A DNA stretch of 7,101 nt from Pseudomonadota bacterium (lineage in GTDB: Bacteria > Pseudomonadota > Gammaproteobacteria > Burkholderiales > Burkholderiaceae): assembly GCA_023441105.1 (NCBI GenBank), contig JAEZQX010000276.1:1-7101 (forward strand), read 5' to 3'. Of the stretch, positions 1 through 5,553 are shown one piece after another. Every line of letters begins with the position of its first letter. The first letter of the stretch is position 1. The notes beneath the pieces are model-generated. The model was not told where the DNA came from. It saw only the letters and a list, made by a program, of their open reading frames with translations, and ran no database searches. A program made the translations under genes and the position numbers.

Positions 1-1043
1 ACCGACAGCGCCACCAGCCGGCCGTCGCGCGCGAGCCCGCGCAGCAGCGTCGAGGCCAGCAGGCGCACGTCGATGTTGCCGCCGGTGAGCGGCACGCCGA
101 CGCAGCGTCCGGCGAAGCGGTCGCGATGATGGGCCAGCGCGGCGAGGCCGGCCGCCCCGGCGCCTTCGACCACCGTCTTTTCGACGTCGACCAGCCAGCA
201 GACGGCACGTTCGATCTCCGCCTCGTCGACCAGCAGCACCTCCTCGACCAGGTCGCCCACCAGCTCGGCGGTGAGGCTGCCGACGTCCCCCACCGCCAGG
301 CCCTCGGCCACCGTGTCGCCGCCGACGGCGATCGGCAAGCCACCCAGGTGCTGGTACATCGCGCAGTAGTGCTCCGGCTCGACGCCGAACAGCGCGATGT
401 CGGGCTTCATGTCGCGCGCCGCCACCGCCATTCCCGCGAGCAGCCCGCCGCCGCCGACCGGCACCACCAGGGTGTCGAGCGCCGGCACCTGCTGCAGCAT
501 CTCGAGCGCCAGCGTGCCTTGTCCGGCGATCACCCGCGCATCGTCGAAGGGATGCAGGAACACGGCGCCGTGCCGCTCCGCATGCTTGCGGGCTGCCGCC
601 CTGGCTTCCGACAGGGACGCGCCTTCGATGCGGACATCGGCGCCGAGGGCGCGGGTGCGCCCGACCTTGGTGAACGGCGTATCGCGCGGCATGAAGATGG
701 TGGCAGCGATGCCGAGGCGGCCGGCGTGATAGGCCACGCCCTGGGCATGATTGCCCGCGCTCATCGCCACCACGCCGCGGGCCCGTTCGGCAGCATCCAT
801 CGAGAGCAGGAAGTTGAGCGCGCCGCGCTCCTTGAACGAGGCGGTGAACTGCAGGTTCTCGAACTTGAGGAACAGGCGGCAGCCGAGCATGTCGGACAGC
901 GTCTTCGCCTCGAGGCACGGCGTGAGCGCGATGTGCGGGGCGATGGCGGCGTGCGCCTGGCGGATCGCAGCGGCGGTGACCACCGCTGCAGCCGGCGCTG
1001 CGGCGGCGGGCGAAGCGGCGCTTTCCTGCGGGTGATCGTTCAT
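1..1043 (-). CDS. ilvA: Threonine ammonia-lyase (threonine dehydratase), 3' end cut by window edge
   Basis: This is a PLP-dependent enzyme of the fold-type II family that deaminates L-threonine (often also L-serine) to 2-oxobutyrate and ammonia in the cytoplasm, the entry step to isoleucine. I read it by translating the reverse complement from the ATG at 1043. It is open to the window edge, giving 347 complete codons and no stop. Visible landmarks are the PLP lysine K71 in SFKERGA, the phosphate/substrate loop SAGNHAQG at 95-102, the glycine loop VGGGGLL at 196-202 and TGGN at 320-323. The first 20 or so residues are an Ala/Pro-rich extension. Family members of about 400 residues carry a C-terminal ACT domain, and that part would lie beyond the window, so I cannot tell a biosynthetic (IlvA) from a catabolic (TdcB) form. 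There is no clear Shine-Dalgarno sequence. The ATG was chosen because no in-frame start lies in the short upstream region. The gene is divergent from the aldolase gene. Confidence 0.93.
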   Translation of the reverse strand, partial: MNDHPQESAASPAAAAPAAAVVTAAAIRQAHAAIAPHIALTPCLEAKTLSDMLGCRLFLKFENLQFTASFKERGALNFLLSMDAAERARGVVAMSAGNHAQGVAYHAGRLGIAATIFMPRDTPFTKVGRTRALGADVRIEGASLSEARAAARKHAERHGAVFLHPFDDARVIAGQGTLALEMLQQVPALDTLVVPVGGGGLLAGMAVAARDMKPDIALFGVEPEHYCAMYQHLGGLPIAVGGDTVAEGLAVGDVGSLTAELVGDLVEEVLLVDEAEIERAVCWLVDVEKTVVEGAGAAGLAALAHHRDRFAGRCVGVPLTGGNIDVRLLASTLLRGLARDGRLVALS

Positions 1044-1077
1044 CGATGCGCCGTCGAGCCGTTGCGGGTGCGCGAGG

Positions 1078-1083
1078 ATCGTA
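1078..1083 (-). promoter_or_regulatory. Candidate -10 box for the threonine ammonia-lyase gene
   Basis: On the minus strand the hexamer TACGAT lies about 35 nt upstream of the ATG, in the context CGTGCTACGATCC. It would give a leader of roughly 28 nt. No convincing -35 hexamer is present at the right distance, so the call rests on one box. The preceding CGGCCGTG is repeated in inverted orientation before the -10 box of the aldolase gene. Confidence 0.35.
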
Positions 1084-1084
1084 G

Positions 1085-1143
1085 CACGGCCGGCACGGCG
1101 GCCGGCGCTGGCGCGGCGTCGTCAGGCCGTCGCGGCGGCCGTG
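1085..1143. repeat. 8-bp inverted repeat between two divergent promoters
   Basis: CACGGCCG at 1085-1092 is the exact reverse complement of CGGCCGTG at 1136-1143. Each arm directly abuts, or lies one base from, the putative -10 box of the gene it faces. Symmetric sites in a divergent intergenic region can be operators for shared control. In such GC-rich DNA a matched 8-mer of G and C could also arise by chance. Confidence 0.35.
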
Positions 1144-1149
1144 TATCCT
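1144..1149 (+). promoter_or_regulatory. Candidate -10 box for dgoA, leaderless geometry
   Basis: TATCCT is followed by seven bases and then the ATG at 1157, so a transcript starting at the normal distance would begin at or within a base of the start codon. There is no Shine-Dalgarno sequence before the ATG, which fits leaderless translation. The -35 region (around 1119-1124, TCGTCA) is poor. Confidence 0.45.
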
Positions 1150-1156
1150 TGCGCTC

Positions 1157-1771
1157 ATGAACGAGCCAATGCATCCGCTGGTCGCGATCCTGCGCGGCGT
1201 CGGTCCCGACGAGGCCGTCGCGGTCGGCGAGGTCCTCTTCGACAAGGGCTTTCGCACCCTGGAAGTGCCACTCAACTCGCCGCAGCCGCTGCAAAGCATC
1301 GAGCGGCTGGCAAAACGCTTCGGCGCCACCGCGATGGTCGGTGCCGGCACGGTGCTGAGCCCGGCAGCGGCCCGCGACGTTGCTGCTGCCGGGGGCCGGC
1401 TGGTCGTGATGCCGCATGCGGATGTCGCGGTGGTCCGCGCCGCCAAGGAGGCGGGGTGCCTGTGCCTGCCCGGCGTTGCCACCGTGACCGAAGCTTTCGC
1501 GGCCCTCGCCGCCGGTGCCGACGCGCTCAAGCTGTTTCCTGCCGAGCAACTGGTCCCCGCCGTGCTCAAGGCGTGGCGCGCAGTGCTCCCCGCGGACTGC
1601 CGGCTGCTGCCGGTGGGTGGCATCACGCCGCAACGGATGGCCGAGTACCTGCAGGCCGGCGCGGCCGGCTTCGGCATCGGCAGCGCGCTCTACAAGCCCG
1701 GCAAGGCGCTGGCCGACATCGGTCGCGACGCCGAAGCCTTCATGTCCGCCTGGACCGCGCCACGGGGCTGA
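1157..1771 (+). CDS. dgoA: 2-dehydro-3-deoxy-6-phosphogalactonate aldolase (DgoA type)
   Basis: This 204-residue class I aldolase of the KDPG/KDPGal family cleaves a 2-keto-3-deoxy-6-phospho-sugar acid to pyruvate and glyceraldehyde 3-phosphate in the cytoplasm. Its length matches E. coli DgoA (about 205 residues). Landmarks are AILRG at 10-14 (R13), EVPLNSPQ at 36-43 with the catalytic glutamate E36, GAGTVL at 62-67, the Schiff-base lysine K125 in LKLFP, the phosphate loop VGGITP at 153-158 and GIGSALY at 173-179. The EVPLNSP motif points to the galactonate branch (DgoA), since KDPG aldolases (Eda) usually have EVTLRT there. No dehydratase or kinase of the De Ley-Doudoroff pathway is next to it, so the physiological substrate is inferred from motifs only. 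The next gene starts 21 nt downstream on the same strand, suggesting co-transcription. The start follows a -10 box with no leader. Confidence 0.88.
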   Translation: MNEPMHPLVAILRGVGPDEAVAVGEVLFDKGFRTLEVPLNSPQPLQSIERLAKRFGATAMVGAGTVLSPAAARDVAAAGGRLVVMPHADVAVVRAAKEAGCLCLPGVATVTEAFAALAAGADALKLFPAEQLVPAVLKAWRAVLPADCRLLPVGGITPQRMAEYLQAGAAGFGIGSALYKPGKALADIGRDAEAFMSAWTAPRG

Positions 1772-1792
1772 GCGCCCGGACCTGCCCCTGAC

Positions 1793-2974
1793 ATGGCGAG
1801 GCGCAGCCGCCTGCCGCTGACCCGCGCGTTGCAGCGGGCCTTCGGTACGATCACCCGTCGCAGTGTCGATGCCGGGATGAAGGCCGGCATCCGCGCGGTG
1901 AAGCAGGCCAACGCCGCGGCGTTGAAGCAGGCCAAGCAGCAGGCCAAGCAGCAGGCCCAGGTGGCGGCGGCTGCGGGCCGCCGGTCGGCGGCGCGGGTAT
2001 CCGGCGGCACGTTGCTTGCGGAACCGGCGCGACGACCCGGACTCGCCGACTGCGTCCCCGGCCTCGCCTTCGCCGCATCCGGCGCCCGCCGCTACTACCT
2101 GTACAAGCCGCCTGGCCTGACCTTGGCCGAGCGGCTGCCACTGGTGGTGATGCTTCACGGCTGCGGCCAGGATGCCGGCGCGTTCGCACTCGCCACCCGC
2201 ATGAATCGCCTCGCCGCCCGCGAGCGCTTCCTGGTGCTGTACCTCGAACAGGACCGCCTGGCCAATCCGCAGCGCTGCTGGAACTGGTACGAGGTCCGCT
2301 CGCGCCGCGCCTACGGCGAAGCCGCGATCATCCGCGCCGCGATCGACCAGGTGTGCCTGCTGTATCCGGCCGATGCGCAGCGGGTCGGCATCGCCGGCCT
2401 GTCGGCTGGCGCCGGCATGGCCGCCCTGGTCGCCACCCGCTATCCGGAGCGGGTCGCGGCAGTGGTGATGCATTCGGGCGTACCGCCGGGTGTCGCCGAT
2501 TCCACCGCCTCGGCGCTCCGCGCGATGCGCGGGCGCGCAATGGTGCCGCCGCCGGCCACGACAGCATCACCGGCAACGCCATCGTCGCCGGTTGGAACGC
2601 CGCGCGCGACGCCGAAGTCCGTCCCGCAGTCCGGTGGCGCCCGGCCCTGGCCGCCGCTGCTGGTCATCCACGGCAGCAAGGACCGGGTCGTGTCGCTGTC
2701 GAACGCGACCGCGGCGGCGCGCTTGTGGGCAGCGGCCGCGGGTGCCGAGGGCGAGACGATGCGCCGGGTGCAACGCGGCGCGCGCTATCCGATGACATTC
2801 ACCGACTTCGGCTCGCGCGGCCATGCGGCCGCGACCCTGTGCGAGATCGAAGGGCTCGGCCATGCCTGGAGCGGCGGTGACGCGCGCGAGCGCTTCAGCG
2901 ATGCGCGCGGCCCGGATGCCTCGCGCCTGGCCTGGTCCTTCATGGCACGGCGTTTCCCGGCGGCGCAGCCGTAA
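1793..2974 (+). CDS. PHB-depolymerase-family esterase (alpha/beta hydrolase)
   Basis: This 393-residue protein belongs to the esterase family that includes poly(3-hydroxybutyrate) depolymerases, feruloyl esterases and acetylxylan esterases. The core runs from about residue 97 to 390. It has the oxyanion segment MLHGCGQ at 120-126, the nucleophile elbow GLSAG at 202-206 (S204), a likely acid D297 in GSKDRVV and the catalytic H357 in GLGHAW. CWNWY at 162-166 is also typical of the family. Two parts are unusual. Residues 36-60 are an Ala/Lys/Gln-rich, probably helical repeat. Residues 251-284 are a Pro/Thr/Ser/Ala-rich insertion between the nucleophile and acid regions. I see no signal peptide, since the N-terminus is basic with no hydrophobic stretch, so the enzyme may be cytoplasmic and act on granules or an acyl ester rather than on external polymer. 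The ATG at 1793 lacks a clear ribosome binding site, and its closeness to dgoA suggests an operon. The substrate is not proven by sequence. Confidence 0.85.
   Translation: MARRSRLPLTRALQRAFGTITRRSVDAGMKAGIRAVKQANAAALKQAKQQAKQQAQVAAAAGRRSAARVSGGTLLAEPARRPGLADCVPGLAFAASGARRYYLYKPPGLTLAERLPLVVMLHGCGQDAGAFALATRMNRLAARERFLVLYLEQDRLANPQRCWNWYEVRSRRAYGEAAIIRAAIDQVCLLYPADAQRVGIAGLSAGAGMAALVATRYPERVAAVVMHSGVPPGVADSTASALRAMRGRAMVPPPATTASPATPSSPVGTPRATPKSVPQSGGARPWPPLLVIHGSKDRVVSLSNATAAARLWAAAAGAEGETMRRVQRGARYPMTFTDFGSRGHAAATLCEIEGLGHAWSGGDARERFSDARGPDASRLAWSFMARRFPAAQP
1931..1954 (+). repeat. Two exact tandem copies of a 12-bp unit in the esterase gene
   Basis: GCCAAGCAGCAG occurs twice in a row, in frame, encoding AKQQ-AKQQ (residues 47-54). 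Degenerate relatives flank it on both sides (AAGCAGGCC upstream, GCCCAG downstream). Such in-frame repeats can expand or contract without breaking the gene and lie in the lysine/glutamine-rich N-terminal segment. Confidence 0.8.
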
Positions 2975-2984
2975 CGCGGCGCCG

Positions 2985-4055
2985 TCAGAAGGAGCGGCTG
3001 AGGCTGACGCTGCCGAACACCGGCAGCTCCTTCTGGCCGCGGAACTCGGGGGTCCGGTGAAAGCGGGCGACGACCAGCTTCCACGGACCGTGGGTGAGCG
3101 CGATGCCGAAGCCCAGGTCGGCAACCAGCGGCTCCCTGTCGACGTGGTGGCTGTCCTTGAAGGCATTGCCGTCGAGCGACATGTCCCACAGCACCCAGCG
3201 GGCGTCGAACGCGAAGAAGGCATGCCCCGCCAGTCCGGCGGCAAGGGTCGCCTGACCCTCGCTGCGGCCACTGCCGGTTCGTTCGCCGGCCGGCCGCATC
3301 GGATTGCTGCCGAAATCGTCGGGCAGCGTCGGTCCCCAGCGCACTTCCCCGCCCAGGTTGGCATGGGTGAGGAGATTGCCGACGCCCACTCCCCAGTGAC
3401 TGACGGCGTCCCAACGCCAGCTGCCCTCGGCGGCCGCGGCGGGGCGCGGCTGGTGGCGCTGCAGCCGTTCATGGAGCAGCCGGAACACGCCCTCGTCGCG
3501 CAACTGGTTGTCCCAGCCGAGGAAGGAGGTGTCGCCGGTCAGCTTGTGGATCACGTCCTGCGACTGCCGCCCGCGCGCCGACGGCCCGACGATGCCCAAC
3601 TGCAGCAGGCTGGCGTGCAATTGGTCGCCACGGCGGGCGTTGTAGCCGATGCCGGCCAGCAGCACCGCGGCATAGGGACGATCGTCGGGGATCAGCGTGG
3701 TCCACTTGCGGCTGGACGGCGTGAAGATGGCCTGGCCGAGGGAGAAGGTCAGGTGCTGCTGCTCCGATCCAGCCGGCGCCAGCCAGCGCAGCCGCTTGCC
3801 CAGCCAGTTGGTGACCGGCAGGCGACAGTCGTCGCGCAGGCCCCCGGACAGGTCGGAGGACACCAGCATCAGCTGGATGCCGCTGCTGTACCCTTCATCC
3901 TGCCCCCCGAAGACGTCATTGTCGACGCGGAGGCTGACCGCCGGCTGCGTTGCAGCCGCAGGCGAGGCGCAGTCGCCCGCCGGCGCGGCCTGGAGCTGGC
4001 TGCAAGAAACTGCGCCCACCACGAGAAGGGCGAAACGGCACGCGGAAATGGGCAC
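2985..4055 (-). CDS. lpxR: LpxR-family lipid A 3'-O-deacylase, outer-membrane protein (DUF2219)
   Basis: This 356-residue protein has an N-terminal signal peptide, with a hydrophobic run at residues 8-17 and likely cleavage after the LQA at 21-23. It ends in phenylalanine, as outer-membrane beta-barrels do. LpxR removes the 3' acyl chains of lipid A in the outer membrane, which alters recognition by host receptors. Family hallmarks are VDNDVFGGQDEGYSSG at 44-59, including the Asn-Asp pair N46-D47, DRPYA at 125-129, and the segment from IVGPSARG (155-162) to the putative catalytic histidine H170 in VIHKLTG, followed by GWDNQL at 180-185. Many relatives have YTNG where this one has YSSG. It is longer than Salmonella LpxR (about 319 residues), partly through a charged, Ala/Pro-rich loop at about 196-215. 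The start is GTG, chosen from the signal peptide and a promoter ending just before it. The gene is convergent with the esterase gene, with 10 nt between the two stops. Activity is inferred from family only. Confidence 0.85.
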   Translation of the reverse strand: MPISACRFALLVVGAVSCSQLQAAPAGDCASPAAATQPAVSLRVDNDVFGGQDEGYSSGIQLMLVSSDLSGGLRDDCRLPVTNWLGKRLRWLAPAGSEQQHLTFSLGQAIFTPSSRKWTTLIPDDRPYAAVLLAGIGYNARRGDQLHASLLQLGIVGPSARGRQSQDVIHKLTGDTSFLGWDNQLRDEGVFRLLHERLQRHQPRPAAAAEGSWRWDAVSHWGVGVGNLLTHANLGGEVRWGPTLPDDFGSNPMRPAGERTGSGRSEGQATLAAGLAGHAFFAFDARWVLWDMSLDGNAFKDSHHVDREPLVADLGFGIALTHGPWKLVVARFHRTPEFRGQKELPVFGSVSLSRSF

Positions 4056-4060
4056 GGCGC

Positions 4061-4089
4061 ATTCTCACGGCAGCACTGCGACAACGCAA
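4061..4089 (-). promoter_or_regulatory. Promoter of the lpxR-like gene, near-leaderless
   Basis: On the minus strand TTGCGT (4084-4089) and GAGAAT (4061-4066) are separated by exactly 17 bp. The expected transcription start falls within about one base of the GTG start at 4055, so the mRNA would have essentially no leader. No Shine-Dalgarno sequence precedes the GTG, which agrees with this. Confidence 0.55.
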
Positions 4090-4174
4090 GCACCGTGAAC
4101 CGGAAGACCTCGGAAGCTGCGCCATGCGGACGGAGCGCCGGCGGCCCATGCCGATCGCTCCACCATCGTCGAAT

Positions 4175-4179
4175 GGAGG
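4175..4179 (+). promoter_or_regulatory. Ribosome binding site that fixes the SRPBCC start
   Basis: GGAGG lies seven bases upstream of the ATG at 4187. It sets this ATG as the start, against in-frame starts further upstream that would extend the protein across the lpxR promoter and into lpxR in antisense. Confidence 0.8.
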
Positions 4180-4186
4180 TTGCCAG

Positions 4187-4702
4187 ATGACACACGATGC
4201 GACGCACGACAGGACACACGAGACCCGCATCCTGACGATCACCGTCAGGCGGCCGGTCGCGGAGGTGCGGGCCTATCTCGCCGATCCGTTGAACTTCACG
4301 CACTGGGCCTCCGGCCTCGCCGGCGGGATCTCACCGGTATCCGACGACAGCGCCCAGGGCTCGGACCCGACGCTCTGGTCGGCGCAGTCGCCGCAAGGCG
4401 ACGTGACGGTGCGCTTCAGCAGTGCCAACGACTACGGGGTCGCCGATCACTGGGTCTTCCTGCCCGACGGCACGACCGTGTACGTGCCGCTGCGCGCAGT
4501 GGCCAACGGCGACGGCACCGAAGTGTCGCTGACCCTCTACCGCCAGCCGTCGATGGACGAAGCCGGCTTCGCGGCGGATCGCGACTGGGTGACGCGCGAC
4601 CTTGGCCGGCTGAAGGCGCTGCTCGAGCAGCGACCGGGGAGGCACGCAGCCACGGCGGCCGGCGAGACCTCGTCGTCCGCAGGCCTCCCTCGAAAGGAGT
4701 AG
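4187..4702 (+). CDS. SRPBCC-family (START/polyketide-cyclase-like) protein
   Basis: This is a 171-residue soluble protein of the SRPBCC superfamily, whose helix-grip fold encloses a hydrophobic ligand cavity. The first strand (RILTITVRRPVAEV, about 14-27) and the segment AYLADPLNFTHWASGL (about 29-44) have the usual superfamily pattern. VYVPLRAVANGDGTEVSLTLYR (about 98-119) forms paired strands, and the stretch DWVTRDLGRLKALLEQ (about 133-148) is the long C-terminal helix. The tail after about 150 is Ala/Ser/Arg-rich and probably disordered. The N-terminus is rich in Thr, His and Asp (MTHDATHDRTHETR). The ligand and any enzymatic activity cannot be read from the sequence. A good ribosome binding site precedes it, but I could not find a convincing promoter in the 131 bp shared with lpxR. 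It ends 39 nt before the ArsR ATG, suggesting a functional link with that operon. Confidence 0.75.
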   Translation: MTHDATHDRTHETRILTITVRRPVAEVRAYLADPLNFTHWASGLAGGISPVSDDSAQGSDPTLWSAQSPQGDVTVRFSSANDYGVADHWVFLPDGTTVYVPLRAVANGDGTEVSLTLYRQPSMDEAGFAADRDWVTRDLGRLKALLEQRPGRHAATAAGETSSSAGLPRKE

Positions 4703-4705
4703 TTT

Positions 4706-4734
4706 TTGACGTCCCGCATGGCGGAGTCTATACT
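4706..4734 (+). promoter_or_regulatory. Near-consensus sigma-70 promoter for the ArsR gene
   Basis: TTGACG (4706-4711) and TATACT (4729-4734) are separated by exactly 17 bp, the best promoter match in the window. The expected start of transcription is at 4741-4742, and the ATG is at 4742-4744, so the message would be leaderless. The -35 box begins three bases after the stop codon of the upstream SRPBCC gene. Confidence 0.8.
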
Positions 4735-4745
4735 GAACCGCATGG
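4714..4745 (+). repeat. Direct repeat CCGCATGG over the ArsR promoter, candidate operator
   Basis: CCGCATGG occurs at 4714-4721 in the promoter spacer and again at 4738-4745 across the start codon, 24 bp apart. The second copy lies inside AACCGCATGGTT, which has an AACC/GGTT dyad. ArsR-type proteins commonly bind dyads overlapping their own promoter, so this is a plausible autoregulatory site. No binding data are available. Confidence 0.4.
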
Positions 4746-5197
4746 TTAATCGTGACGACGAGGTGCTCGATCAGGTCTTCGCCGCGCTGTCGGATCCCAC
4801 CCGGCGGCAGGTGCTGGAGGCACTCGGCAGCGGCAGCCAGTCGGTCTCGATGCTGGCGCAGTCGCACGGCATGTCGCTGCCGGGCTTCATGAAGCACCTG
4901 CGCGTGCTGGAGAATGCCGGCCTGATCGACCGATTGAAGGAGGGCAGGGTGGTACGCTGCTCGCTGGCGGCAGAACCGATGCAGGAGGCCGCGATGTGGT
5001 TGTCCCGCTACGAGAAGTTTTGGGGCGAGCGGCTGGATGCGCTTGGCCGCTACCTGTACCACCAGCAGGAGTTGCAGAAGACATGGCATCCGACGCCGCC
5101 GCCGGCCAGTCCGACCGTCCCCGCCTCGTCATCGAGCGCACCTACGACGCCGCCCCGGAAGCGGTCTTCCAGGCCTGGACCGAGCCGCAAGCGCTGA
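4742..5197 (+). CDS. ArsR-type winged-helix regulator with an overprinted basic tail
   Basis: This 151-residue protein has an ArsR/SmtB-type winged helix at about residues 8-75. It shows FAALSDPTRRQVLEAL at 13-28, the recognition region SLPGFMKHLRVLENAGLI at 45-62, and the wing RLKEGRVVRCSL at 64-75. Such dimeric proteins repress or activate their own operon. The ELCVCDL-type cysteine metal site is absent, as in the ArsR subgroup commonly paired with AHSA1-like genes, so the inducer is unknown. After the last helix (about 81-110) there is a Pro/Ser/Arg-rich tail to residue 151. Residues 114-151 are read from DNA that also encodes the start of the next gene in another frame. The ATG at 4742 is chosen because a strong promoter ends just before it. 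An alternative TTG at 4706 (12 more residues) has an AGGAG six bases upstream and could be used on read-through mRNA. Confidence 0.85.
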   Translation: MVNRDDEVLDQVFAALSDPTRRQVLEALGSGSQSVSMLAQSHGMSLPGFMKHLRVLENAGLIDRLKEGRVVRCSLAAEPMQEAAMWLSRYEKFWGERLDALGRYLYHQQELQKTWHPTPPPASPTVPASSSSAPTTPPRKRSSRPGPSRKR

Positions 5198-5553
5198 GCA
5201 AGTGGTTCGGCCCCGAGGAGACGCGGTCGGTCCTCGAGGTCGACATCGACCTCCGGGTCGGCGGCCGCTACCACATCGCCTTCGCCACCAGCGACGGCGA
5301 GCGGCATGACGTCAGCGGCGTCTACCGCGAGGTCGAGTTCCCGCGCCTGCTGTGCTTCACCTGGGCCTGGCGCAGCACGCCGGAGCGCGAATCGCTGGTG
5401 ACCATCCGGCTCGAGCCCGCCGCGGCGGGCACCCGGCTCCTCTTCTGCCACGAACGCTTCTTCGACCAGGCGGCCCGGGACAACCACGAGCGCGGCTGGT
5501 CGGGCACGTTCCGCAAGCTGGACCGCTTCCTCCAGGGGGTGGCGGCCAGATGA
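5083..5553 (+). CDS. AHSA1-like SRPBCC-domain protein
   Basis: This 156-residue soluble protein belongs to the AHSA1 (Hsp90 ATPase activator homologue) branch of SRPBCC. In bacteria this family is common beside ArsR-type regulators, and its biochemical role is mostly unknown. Landmarks are LVIERTYDAAPEAVFQAWTE at 15-34, the conserved LSKWFGPE at 38-45, DLRVGGRYHI at 56-65, GVYREVEFPRLLCFTW at 79-94, and the C-terminal HERGWSGTFRKLDRFL at 135-150. The ATG at 5083 is preceded by AGGAG with an 11-base gap, somewhat long. The start lies inside the ArsR gene, so the two share 115 nt in different frames, and the conserved strand 1 and helix 1 are encoded there. Its stop overlaps the next start as ATGA. 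Translational coupling with both neighbours is likely. Confidence 0.85.
   Translation: MASDAAAGQSDRPRLVIERTYDAAPEAVFQAWTEPQALSKWFGPEETRSVLEVDIDLRVGGRYHIAFATSDGERHDVSGVYREVEFPRLLCFTWAWRSTPERESLVTIRLEPAAAGTRLLFCHERFFDQAARDNHERGWSGTFRKLDRFLQGVAAR

Noticed and set aside
126..1160. Long plus-strand open frame of 344 codons
   Set aside because: It lies antisense to the threonine ammonia-lyase gene, whose conserved motifs are unmistakable. The translation is Arg/His/Gly-rich with no domain, as GC-rich shadow frames are.
1040..2473. Minus-strand open frame of 477 codons
   Set aside because: It is antisense to the aldolase and esterase genes, both with full motif sets. The product is low complexity and rich in Arg, Gly and His.
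2975..2984. Possible terminator between the convergent esterase and lpxR-like genes
   Set aside because: Only 10 bp separate the stops. A short GC palindrome (GGCGCC) is present, but there is no real stem-loop and no T run.
4010..4055. Lipobox in the LpxR-like signal peptide (AVSC)
   Set aside because: The -3 position is Ala rather than Leu/Val/Ile, and the beta-barrel family uses a normal signal peptidase I site. The AxA-like site LQA downstream is a better match.
3950..4186. N-terminal extension of the first SRPBCC protein
   Set aside because: The frame is open but crosses the lpxR start and promoter. GGAGG at 4175-4179 places the start at 4187, where SRPBCC homology soon begins.
2823..4190. 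Plus-strand open frame of 455 codons
   Set aside because: It is antisense to the lpxR-like gene. It has no recognisable domain and would overlap the esterase 3' end and the lpxR promoter.
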